Source of the DNA: Rhodocollybia butyracea
Lineage: Eukaryota > Basidiomycota > Agaricomycetes > Agaricales > Omphalotaceae
NCBI GenBank assembly: GCA_015501585.1
Contig: JADNRY010000017.1
Coordinates: 310,001-374,000 of the forward strand
Reading direction: 5' to 3'
DNA length: 64,000 nt
The notes below the pieces were generated by a model. It did no database searches. It was given only the letters and a program-made list of their open reading frames with translations, and had not been told where the DNA came from. Shown here in pieces: positions 37,801-48,278 of the stretch (position 1 is its first letter; each line of letters starts with the position of its first letter). The translations under genes were made by a program, and so were the position numbers.

Positions 37801-38752
37801 AAGCGCTTCCATGTCCAGTAGCTGTCTGTGAATGCAGCCTAGACAGATCAAGTGGGGCTGGCCGAGGCCTAGTCTTCGTCTCCTGAGATGAGATTGGTGA
37901 TGTAGCCGGTCTACCGTTGGATTTTTTCGCGCCAAACACTATATTCGCCCTTGTAGAATTTAATCGTACGTGTGGGAGATCCAGGGATGCGCATTTCTGC
38001 GTCTCGGTAGGCGTAGACTGTGGATACGGATAACCAGAACTTGCGAAGGTTCGGTGAGAGGATGGAGAAGGAGGCGATGAAGAAAGAGAGAGAAACGACG
38101 GTGAAAGCGGCAGAGTAAGGTGAGTATGTTTACCCCGAGTGGCTGGTGTTGGTACGTCTTCTACAGATCTTGGAAAATCGTCGAGCTCACTTGAGGATGG
38201 TGTGGCCAGGAACGTATAAACAAGCAGCGGGAGGACCGCTGTGTCAAACAAGAGATGAAATAAAGGCCCAAGAAGCGAAGAGGCGGATCGTCGACCTGGA
38301 ACGAGAGAAAGAACAGTTCCTGCGGCCAAGTCAGAAATACGACAGCTATAGATGGAGAAAATACGCGTACCAGCAAGAACTAATAGCGAATTCAAAACTG
38401 CGTATAACACTAAATTTACGCCTGGAATGACAGATCCTTCGCGATGCTTAGAGATTTTGTGAATGCTACTGATAAGGATCGCGATGGTTGTTAATTCAGC
38501 TACAGATCATCAGCTTCGGTCAAGCTGGAACTCATTGAACTTACAGAATGCCTCTAGCGTCGCGTCCGAGATCGCAAGTCCGTTTCCTAGCTTCAAAATC
38601 CCAAGAACGCCCTCGACAATGCCCAGCAGACCTAATACGATGAGTGTAGCGATACTTCCCAGACCTTGACGCGTAAGTTCGCATTTTGAAAGGCATACGA
38701 GGCTCAGAACTGGCATCATAAAGAAGAGCGAATATGAAAGAGCGGAAGCCAT
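34846..38752 (-). CDS. Large multi-pass membrane protein
   Basis: Three exons (38545-38752, 35268-38499, 34846-35218) join in frame to give 1270 residues. The first ~330 residues hold about seven hydrophobic segments: SYSLFFMMPVLSLVCL, IATLIVLGLLGIVEGVLGIL, LTTIAILISSI, LVLYAVLNSLLVLAGTRIF, LFHLLFDTAVLPLLVYTFLA, ILSLLLVAQVAALLTQGL and VEILINLFTVAHLGCVTGAL. The fifth and sixth are separated by a long Ser/Pro-rich loop. The remaining ~900 residues are rich in Ser, Pro and Arg with many SP/TP sites and look disordered. The last exon ends GGGRSFLLGMARGKFLGYGW. No family was recognised. Segment number is an estimate from hydrophobicity. A receptor or a membrane scaffold are both possible. Confidence 0.75.
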
Positions 38753-39293
38753 TTATGAACCAAAAAACCAGCCGCAAAAAAGAAAACAAGTTGAGGATAA
38801 ATAGAGAGAATTTATGGTGAAAGGATGGACGTCAATGCATGAGATAAGTACCAGAAGAAGAGGAAGCTTGGCCGAATTAGGTATCGGTATCCAATCCGCG
38901 GATTTTGTCCGTACTTAATCCCCGCGCCTTCTCTCTCAAGTACCGACCAAAGACGACTGTCAGATCTGCAGAGACTGCGAACAGTTTTGACACTGACAGT
39001 ACTTACCCTCCAGGCTCCAAGGTTTCGTATACCCATCGGCTCACCCAGACCCAGAACCCCGGCAACTTGAATATCCAGAGAAAAGTGGCTAAGGATATCA
39101 AACTTCAGAGTCAGACACATATTTCACGCATATATAGGGTGTAGTTGCTGAAAACTGGTGGGTGAGTAGTCCATTCGCTGTATAAGTGAACACGGAGTCC
39201 GTAATATGCGTACAAAAGTGTAATAACATGGTACATTAGGGTATAATGAGAGTGTTCTTCTCTGTTCTTCTAGGTTTGAAAGGATGCCTATGC
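38753..39293. other. Intergenic, no gene seen
   Basis: Spacer between the membrane-protein start and the GH128 stop, both on the minus strand. It should carry the membrane-protein promoter and the GH128 3' UTR. Nothing specific was identified. Confidence 0.5.
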
Positions 39294-40431
39294 CTATGTA
39301 AAAACTTCCATGATGTTGGTTGTAAACAACACCATCACAAAGGAAAAGACAAGTGATGACATCGACCACTCCAGTGTAGACGATGCAGAAGTGCCTCCAG
39401 GCGCATCAGGACCATCGGCACTACCTGACCCACTCGTTTGAGGAGCCTCTTCTCCGATGTATTGCTCCCCCAGTGCAGTAATTTTTCCATTAGGATTCAT
39501 CAATGCGTTGTCGGCATTTACTCCTTGGAGATTCTGCATTGCCCCAAAATAACTGTAGCGTTCCACGAAATCGCTCGAGTCCATATACGACTGTGTTGTG
39601 TTCAAAAACAGTACAGTGTCATCGTAGGAGCACTGCGGCCCTCCATTATAATTTTGACAAGCCCATTCGGTCACCCACAAAGGCCGTTGGAAGGTGTTGT
39701 GAAAATCTTCAAGATATTCTATGAATGCTGTAGCGTTGATGTCGTACCAGTCTGCGTTCTGTGTAAGCCAAGGGGCATGGCCATCAATTCTGAAAAGGCA
39801 TACGAAGGGCAATAAAGTCAACGGTACAGCTCCCGTTACATGCAGTCAAGAAATCTTGGATCCATGTCTTGCCTGCAGGCGCGCTCGAGGGTGCCGGGCT
39901 CCCCAGTTGAACACCTTGCGATTTTAGTGGCTCCAAATAAACCTTCCATAGCTCTGCTCCTTCCTGGGGGGTGATGTTCGACTGGCCAGGTTGATCAGGT
40001 CTGAGGGATTGTGAATAACCATAAAGAACGAGGAAGCCGAGCTCACTCGTTCATGCCAAGGACTGCGGTCACGTTCTTCGAGGATATCGTCGTGTTTACA
40101 GTGGAGCTGAAGTCGTTTATGGATTTGTTTCCCCACAGCATAGGTGCGAAGTCGATATTAGTGGAAGATATAGAATCGGGAGACCAAGTATAGTACCTGG
40201 CACATATCAAAAAAAATGGATCTGTTTCGCGAACTGAGCTCACCAAGAAACTTTGCTGGTGGAAAGGAACTGTTCTATATTATCTGAGTTTCCATTTGGC
40301 CAGGCAAGACCCGCTTTGGAAGAGGTGGTCGTCTGGAGTGTTTTCGAGTGAACTAACGGTGTTACAAGGATGATATGATGAAAAAATGCTAAGAGAATGA
40401 AGAGACTAAATCTGGTCGTAGAGATCGTCAT
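39294..40431 (-). CDS. GPI-anchored GH128 beta-1,3-glucanase
   Basis: Secreted glycoside hydrolase of family GH128 (Asl1-like catalytic core), which acts on beta-1,3-glucan, often the fungus's own wall. After a signal peptide (MTISTTRFSLFILLAFFHHI) come AGLAWPNGN, then KVSW spliced to YYTWSPDS, IDFAPMLWG, VTAVLGMNE spliced to PDQPGQSNITP (probable acid/base Glu), LWKVYLEPLKSQGVQLGSPA, VDFIALHWYDINATAF formed across another intron, and PLWVTEWACQNY (probable nucleophile Glu). The C-terminus has a Gly/Ser/Pro-rich spacer and a hydrophobic end (SSLVFSFVMVLFTTNIMEVF), as expected for a GPI signal. Four exons in this model; the three introns are short. Upstream lies TF A in the same orientation. 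Confidence 0.9.
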
Positions 40432-40653
40432 AATGCTCGTGAAATGATATGTACTCCCTTGGCATTCGCCTGCTTTTAAATAAACGAAAGCCCTAATGCG
40501 GTTGCTCCAGGTGTAACTTTTCGCGAGCAATGACGTCGAGCTCATTTACATCATGCATCGTGGACAACCCCAAATTAATGTATTCATCAAGGCACCGTCA
40601 ATGTAATTCTCCTCAAATCACAAACGCATTCGTTTAACGTTAATAGTCTTGAT

Positions 40654-43600
40654 TCATTGTTCAGTACCATCCAGGACCCCCGCTCCTTGGAGATTTGATA
40701 GATACATGTTCCAATCATCCACTCTGAAAAAGTGTCAACAGGACGAAGTGATAGCTCGTTATAACACTCACTCATATCCAACGGGAGTCGCTGACCAAAT
40801 CGCCATCGTTGCACTATCCATGCTTGGCAAAGATGACAGAAAGTTGTCAAAATCAACATCCGCCTGAGATAAGAGTGGTTGGTCTGCACCAAGGGAACCC
40901 ATAGCGGGGAGATCTGGCAAAGGTGCAGAAGAAGTATCAAGGAACGTGGGTGTATCAAATACTGGTACTGGCTCTTCAGGCATGGAGCTTGAACCCTCTG
41001 GAAATTTTAGAAAGCTACTAAAATCAAGATTTTGAGCAGCTTCGTTCCTCAAGTCTGCATCGGGGCCGATATTGTGTGAACCATTCATGTAGGTGCGCGC
41101 AGCACGAAGGATTCGATATGAGCCCGCTATTTGCCTTTGTTCGTTACTTGTATTATTCACCTCCTCCTGAGGTCGTAAATACTCTATGGATCTTGGTCTT
41201 TTGTTGTTAGGGGTGGGGTACGTTTCGCCGACTTGAGCCATGTCAGTTATCATGTCCCTAAGTATATGGATCATAAGTATGTATTTGACGTATGAGTTTG
41301 ACGAAGCTCACCAAAGTCGACCCGATGCTGGCCATCTGCGGGAACAGATATTAGCGAAGGATGGAGATGTATCAACAGGGTGGTCTACCTAGATTCACAC
41401 ATCTTAAAAGTCTGTAAACAAGCGTCCACTCCTTCCATCGCATCGCTGTGCGCCGAGGCTGAGGCTATACCCGAACGTCTCCCTGTCCATGTACTCAACA
41501 GAAGTACAACTGCTGAAGTAAAAAAGCACATCTAATGTAATCATTAACGGCAACTAGTGAGCCAGCCAGTATTGATCGAAACATACCCAGGTGTGAGGCA
41601 AAGGCAGTATAACATCCTGTTCGACCATAGCTTTCGCTACACGTCCGCATGCTCTGGCAGAAGTCACACATATTGTTAATGACGGGAAGGATAATGATGA
41701 CGGATTTCGAGGCATCGGGATGAATGGTCGATGAATAAAGCACTATTCAAACGGTTGTTAGTCCGAACCAGGCGTAAAACGGACTAGTCTAGTACCTGCA
41801 TATTGTAGTAGTTACTGCAACAACACATTAGTTCATGAATCACTAGGCAAGAGTAAGGCTTTTGACCTATATATTAATGCAGACTGTCTGAAGAACGGTC
41901 CGCGACGTTTCGGATCCCATTTCACTACATATAGCTTTAGCATGAGACTCTCACTGAGAAACAACGACGAACAATGTTCTGGTACCGCGTCCAACCACTG
42001 ATTGAGTAAGGAATCTAGATTTGCTATTAGCTGCTGAGTGGAATATATTCTGGGGCGAGTAAAAAGTCTAGTTTGTCGTATAGGATACTGAACAATATTC
42101 AGAATACAGGTCTCAGAAAATTGGGCCACAACTCACAATAGTTCGCATGGCATATGCCAATATATCCATTAATTTCAGATAATGTATGAAGAATGATAGT
42201 TTGGATGGCGTTCTAGGCGGCTGTTTGAAAGCCATATCGGGGTCGGGATGTTCCCAATACTCGTCATCGCAGTCGATAGGTAATTCTACATCGTATCTAT
42301 GTGATGTCGCATGAGAAAGGCGGGGTGCCCAATAATTGTATCAACGTACTCTTCTTCATGAATTGTTGCAGGTCGGCCAGCGAACGAACCGATTGTCCGT
42401 TCAAGGGTCAACAAAACAAAGAAAGCTCTTTTCCACAATTCATCGCTCATCGTAGGACCCGAAGGATTTCGTGCACGATGAGCACCAACGTCCTGGGATA
42501 AACGCAGCCCAAAGCCGATTTGAATCCAGGTGCTTTGTGAAACTGTAGTGGCTTTGATATAAACCACGGATAACTAATGAAAACGGTCTTAAAAGAAAAT
42601 AAAGAATTATTTTAGTAAATCCTCACCGCATAACATTGGATCTCGTGGAGTGTAGGCTTCGAGAGCTGTAGATGTGTCCGTATCATGGGTACTTGCACAT
42701 ACCACTGCCAGCCAGCTACAATAAATGTTAACTGAACGTTAACTGAACGTCAAAAATGGCGGCACCAGAAGAAGGGACACTAGGTCCTTCTGAGAACGCT
42801 CTTGGGTCATCAGAATGTCTACTTCCCAACGCACATACCAATAGAACACTGGCACCAAAGAAAGTATTACTAAGATGTAAGTCTTCGGCAATTGCATTCA
42901 TGAATGTGGGACGGTGGAGTAAGGGCAGTAGTAAATTGACATTTTCAAAGTAAAGATCTATCAGGGATGTCATTAAATCGTCTTCTGGAAACTCGTAATG
43001 GGGTGTCGGGTCTTGAAGATAACGCAGCTGCCACTGACGAAAAAGATATGAGCACGATTCCAATAGGAAAGATCTAGTGCAACATACATCCTCTGGATCG
43101 CACGCTAATGGTCGTTTCACATCCACAGTCGAAGGGAGACTCGCATGATGATTTTTGTGTTGTAGCGCAGTTTCCACAAGATATAGACCACTTGAATACA
43201 TAGTCATCAAAGTCCGTTTGCAAAAAAGGTTTGGATGATGATACCTCGATCGTCCAAAGAAACGCTTTTTATTAGAATCCAACTTGAGGTTTTCGAATTC
43301 ATTGATGAGGGTAGTATCGTTCCGCGGTAGTTCATCAACTTCATCATGAGGGCAGTCGATACCATTTTCCAGTTCAGCAGCGATGTCTACGCCAGGTAGT
43401 AGCTAAACAGTTGTTTCATTTATACTTTGTAAATTAGATTCTTATTGCTCGGAAACGGACCTTGCTCAGGAGCGTCTGCATCTTGTCCAGTTTTTGTTCC
43501 AAGCTTTCCACGTAGCTGTATTCTGATTATTTAACGCTGCATCACGTCGAACAAGTGCTTACCCTTTCGCAGAACCAAGGTTCTAAATGAGAAATGCAAA

Positions 43601-43879
43601 CATAATTTGTATGCAGGGGTTTGGACTCCATGAGCAACACACCTTGGTCAATTCAGCATGGGTACAGTCCGAATTTGCCTGTACACACATCTGATTGTCA
43701 GTATTCACGAGTTCACTTAGAGGAGACTAACGTGCCTGCAGGCAATTTGTGCATGGCGATCCTGCCTTTACCCCGCTATCACAACGAATCTTTCTCCTTT
43801 TGCATAGATCACAGGCTCCAGCAAGTCTTCTTCGCTTTGCGGAAGTGTTTTCCGAGGTAGAAGTAGAATGTTTGTTCAT
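40654..43879 (-). CDS. Zn2Cys6 transcription factor A
   Basis: A fungal-specific regulator. MNKHSTSTSENTSAKRRR leads into GACDLCKRRKIRCDSGVKAG and SPCTNCLQA, the binuclear zinc cluster, followed by a linker and coiled coil (YVESLEQKLDKMQTLLSKLL). The fungal-trans middle domain is clear: NLLLPLLHRPTFMNAIAEDL, LVCALGSRHSDDPRAF, AGWQWYVQVP, THLQLSKPTLHEIQCYA, IQIGFGLRLSQDVGAHR, ELWKRAFFVLLTLERTIGSF, GRPATIHEEEY. The C-terminus is acidic (DVDFDNFLSSLPSMDSATMA) and could be an activation domain; it ends VLDGTEQ. About a dozen introns. The intron at 43034-43087 is 54 nt with no stop, so it can be read through. DNA target and pathway are unknown; the GMC genes are too far away to claim a link. Confidence 0.87.
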
Positions 43880-43930
43880 AGTACTGCACAAAAGTACGCG
43901 CTTATAAATCAGCGCCTATAATGCAGCGCT
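40660..43930. repeat. Tandem duplication unit TF A
   Basis: High nucleotide similarity to about 44980-48240 over exons and introns. Stops are 4323 bp apart and starts 4306 bp apart. Homology ends close to the stop codon on one side and about 50 bp upstream of the start on the other. Confidence 0.8.
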
Positions 43931-44976
43931 AGAGAATCAATCCGTGGCGTGCGTTTAGTTGAATCTTTAGCCTTTGTTCATTCTTAACGCGCGCGCTGTC
44001 CTTGACGAGGGCCACGGCCCACAGGGAACGCGGCACCAGATACTACAGCACTGGTCAAGTGGGACGTCTAGTACTCGTCCTTTCACATTAGCGTAACTGA
44101 CACAATTAACAGGTTTACACCAGTTTGATTTTCTTTGACCCCTCGCTCTATGCTATTCAGAGCAAGTCATCGATGCCTGGACATGCTTTTACTCCACGAA
44201 CGACGTGTGGAATGAAACACACAATAACTAGAACGACTTAGATGCTCCGCCACCTCTTCAATGTCCCGTCGTCTGCTGCGAAGCTGGCTCATCAAATTTA
44301 CTACTACTACTTTCGCTCTGGACCTGCTGTACTCCTTGCTGCTTTTGCCACGCTACTTTCTACACCTACTATCGCTGTTCACAGCATTTTAATTTACTCG
44401 TTACGCATATCCTATTGGAAAGAATTGTCCTTATCGAAAAGCGCTAGACTCGTGTAATATAGGCGCCTCATTGTATCTCCGCACAATTTGCCCCAACGCT
44501 GGGTGGAAACGATTTTAACCATGACCAGCTCTTGTCTTCTTCGCCCTTCCACCAGCTGAAACAGTTTTCAGTGTCAGTACTGTCGCTTCGATAGCTATAA
44601 AGGTATCGATTTGCATCCACGAAAGATCTCAGGCTCTTGTTGCTGCAAGCTACGTGGGTGAAACTAACGATAATAAGACTGCACACAGGCTCAGAGTAGG
44701 CACCCGATTTCTAGGTTATCCTTATCGCTCTTCGTTATCTGCACCATGTCTGGAGCTCGAATCGGAGGAAGGAGTCAAATCTGTTCTTTTGGGAGAGACC
44801 GGAATGGTCACGTCAATCGCGTTGCGTCATACGTCAGATGACCATGGAGTGACCAGTTTGTCGAACGTTCATCGACATCATCCAACACGCATTTTGGTCG
44901 AAAACCCGGAGGCTCGGAGACTCGCATGCCTTTAAAATCTTGTCATGGGTTCAACGTGCTACAAACACTTGAAGAA
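43880..44976. other. Intergenic between the two TF genes
   Basis: The first ~50 bp match the region just upstream of TF B, including a minus-strand TTTATAAGC and an AGCGCC motif, so the duplicated unit ends near 43930. The rest has only short, unsupported open frames (for example near 44242-44457). Confidence 0.45.
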
Positions 44977-47900
44977 CTACGACGTTTGTTGGTTCACGAT
45001 ACCATCCAGGACCCCCATTCCTTGCAGGTTTGACAGATACATCTTCCAATCATCCACTCTGAAAAGTGTGTTCGTCAACATGACGATGATAATTTATCCT
45101 GGCACTCACTCATATCCAGTAGGAGTCGCTGACCAAATTGCCATCGTTGCACTATCCATGCCTGGCAGGGATGACAGGAACTTGTCGAAATCAAAGTCTG
45201 GCTGAGACAAGGATGAATGCCCTGCACCAAGGGAATCCATGACGGGAAGATCTGGAAAAGGTGCATACGACGTATCAAACACTGGGTCCTCAGGCATAGA
45301 GCCTGAACTCGCTGAGCGGCTAGTGTCGAAGAAGCTATTAAAATCAAAACACCGAGTGGCCTCGTTCCTAAATTCAAAATCGGGGCTGAAATTATGACCA
45401 TTTAGCGCACTGCGTGCAGCATTCGATATGAGCCTGCTACTCGCCTCTGTTCATTACTTGCATTATGTACCCGCTCCTGTGCTAATAAATTCTCTACGGA
45501 TCTTGGTCTCTTGTTATTAGGGGCAGGATGCGTTTCACCAACTCGGGCCATGTCAGTTATCATGTCCCTATATGAATCATAAGTATATAATTGACGGATG
45601 TTCGATTAAGCTCACCGATATCGACCGGACGCTGGCCATCTACGGGAACAGATATCAGCGGAGGAGGACGCATCGACATGGGGATTTACCTAGCTTCACA
45701 CATCTTGAAAGTATGTAAAAAAGTGTACACTCCCTCCATCGCATCATCGTTCTCCAAAGTCGAGGCTATACCCGAACGTCTCCCTGTCCATGTACTCAAC
45801 AGAAGTACAATTGCTGAAGTAAAAAAGCACATCTAATGTGGTCGTTAACAGTGGTCGGTAAGCTGGTTAATACTGATCAAACGTACCCAGGCGTGAGGCA
45901 AAGGTAGTACAACGTCTTGTTCGACCATAGCTTTCGCTATGTGTCCGCATGCTCTTGCAGAGGTCACGCAGACTGTTAATGACGGGAAGGACAATGATGA
46001 CGGATTTCGAGGCATCGGGATGAATGGCCGATGAATAAAGCACTATTCAAACGGTCGTTAATCCGAACCAGACGTAAAACGGACTAGTCTAGTACCTGTA
46101 TATTGTAGTAGTTACTGTAACAACATATTAGTTCGTGAACTACTAAACAGGAATAAAACCTTCTTACCTATATAGTAATGCAGACTGTCTGAAGAACGGT
46201 CCACGACGATTCGGGTCCCATTTCACTACATATAGCCTTAAGCATAAAACCCTCTTTGAACTTTAATAACAACGAACAATGTTCTGGTACCGCATCCAAC
46301 CACTGATTGAGTGAGGAATTTAAATCTGCGATTAGTTGCTGAGTGGGATGTATTTTTGGACGAGTAAAAAGTGTAGTCTGTCGTATAGGATACTGGAACG
46401 AATTTAAATTCGTGAAAATTGTCTATAAAATACGACTTACGATAGTTCGCGTGGCATAGGCCAATATATCCATTAATTTCAGATAATGTATGAAGAATGA
46501 TAGCTTGGATGGCGTTCCAGTGGGTTGTTTAAAAGCCATGTCGGGGTCAGGATGTTCCCAATACTCGTCATCACAGTTGATAGGAAGTTCTACGTCGTAT
46601 CTAAGAAAATGACATATGAAAGGAGGATTTTCCGATAATGGTAATAACATACTCTTCTTCATGAATCGTTGCAGGCCGGCCAGCGAATGAACCAATTGTC
46701 CGTTCATGAGTCAACAAAACAAAGAAAGCTCTTTTCCATAATTCGTCGCTCGTTGTAGGACGTGGGAGATTTCGTGAACGATGGGCACCGACATCCTGGG
46801 CTAGACGCAGCCCAAAGCCAATCTGAATCCAGGTGCTTTGAGATACGGTGGTCGATTTGACATAAATCACGGCTAGCTATTGAGAGGCGTTAACAGAAAA
46901 TGGGATATAGTCTCAGTAAACTCTCACCGCATAACATTGGATTTCATGAAGCGTAGGCTTTGCCGAGAGCTGGAGATGTGTTCGTATCAAGGGTGCCTGA
47001 ACATACCACTGCCAGCCAGCTACAATAAATGTTAATTAAAGATTAATTGAGCGTCAAAAAATGGGGGCACCAGAAGAAGGGACGCTAGGTCCTTCTGAGA
47101 ACGCTCTTGTGTCATTAGAGTGTCTACTTCCCAACGCACATACCAATAGGACGCTGGCACCAAAGAAAGCATCACTTAGATGTAGGCCTTCGGCAATTGC
47201 ATTCATGAATGTGGGACGGTGAAGTAAGGGCAATAGTAAATTGATATTTTCAAAGTAAAGATCTATCAGGGATGCCATTAAGTCGTCTTCGGGAAACAAG
47301 TATTGAGGTGCTGGGTATCGCAGATAGCGCAGTTGCCACTAATGAAAAGAATATGAGCACGATCTAGGAAAGATGGTGCGACATACATCCTCTGGATCCC
47401 ATACTGATTGCCGTTTCACGTCTTCAGTCGACGGAACCACATATGTCTGGCCTACATGATGATTTTTGTGCTGTAACGCCGTTTCCATGAGATATAGACC
47501 ACTTGAACATATGGTCGTTAAAGTTCGTTTGCAGAAAGGTTGTATGATGATACCTCGATCGTCCAAAGAAACGCTTTTTATTAGGGTCCAACTTGAGATT
47601 TTCGAATTCGTCGATGAGTGTCGTATCGTTCCGCGGTAGTTCTTCAGCTTCATCATGAGGACAGTCGATACCATTCTCCAGTTCTTCGGTAATGTCTACG
47701 CCAGGCAGTAGCTAAACAACTTCTCGTTTATATTGTGTATATCAGAGTTCCAACGCACGACACGGACCTTGCTCAAGAGCGTTTGCATCTTGTCCAGTTT
47801 TTGTTCCAGACTTTCCACGTAGCTGTATCCCAGTTATTCGACGCCACATCACGTCGAACAAGCACTTACCCTTTCGCAGAACCAAGGCTCTGAAAGATGC

Positions 47901-48185
47901 AACCTTCGATTAGCATGTAGATTTGCATCGCAAGGATAGCACACCTTGTTTAGTTCAACATGGGTACAGTCCGAATTTGTCTGCATACATCCGTCCGATT
48001 GTTAGCATTAACAAGTTTTCGCTTGGAGGCAACTAACGTGCCTGAACGCAATTCGTACATGGCTGGCCTGCCTTTACTCCGCTATCGCAACGGATCTTCT
48101 TCTTTTTGCATAGATCACAAGCTCCAGCTAGTCTTCTTCGCTTTGTGGACGTGTTTTCCGAGGTAGAAGCAGAAGCTTTGGTCAT
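44977..48185 (-). CDS. Zn2Cys6 transcription factor B
   Basis: Tandem paralog of TF A. It starts MTKASASTSENTSTKRRR and has GACDLCKKKKIRCDSGVKAG then QPCTNCVQA. The fungal-trans region is conserved (NLLLPLLHRPTFMNAIAEGL, LVCALGSRHSNDTRAF, IQIGFGLRLAQDVGAHR, ELWKRAFFVLLTHERTIGSF). The acidic end DFDKFLSSLPGMDSATMAIW is spliced to VDDWKMYLSNLQGMG, and the protein ends GIVNQQTS, unlike TF A. Two apparent stops (near 47339 and 47053) fall inside introns with good ends (GTATGT...TTAG, 48 nt; GTGCCC...TAG), so I treat the gene as intact. The activator-like region has lost a stretch compared with TF A near 45300. Its start lies only 93 bp from the stop of the next gene upstream, so its promoter must be short or overlap that gene. 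Confidence 0.83.
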
Positions 48186-48240
48186 AGTATTGCAGAAAGT
48201 AGGCTTATAAATTAGCGCCTACAATAATGAGCGCCTCAAG
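44980..48240. repeat. Tandem duplication unit TF B
   Basis: Partner of the unit at about 40660-43930, in direct orientation. Divergence is higher in the activator-like 3' part than in the zinc cluster and middle domain. Confidence 0.8.
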
Positions 48241-48278
48241 TATTTGAAATACTTTTCTTGAGTGTAAGTACTACATCT

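Noticed and set aside
43621..43860. Plus-strand open frame over the start of TF A
   Set aside because: It is the antisense of the Zn2Cys6 exon. The matching frame at 47960-48166 over TF B is likewise a shadow.
44242..44457. 71-residue hydrophobic open frame between the TF genes
   Set aside because: No homology, splice context or promoter; it could be chance.
47035..47075. Apparent extra T and stop in TF B after the SVPSSG region
   Set aside because: A donor GTGCC and acceptor TGTAG join SS to AGWQWY in both TF copies, so the change is intronic.
47339..47386. Apparent premature stop in TF B (TAG before WQLRYL)
   Set aside because: The region is a 48-nt intron, GTATGT...CATTAG, at the same place as the 54-nt intron in TF A.
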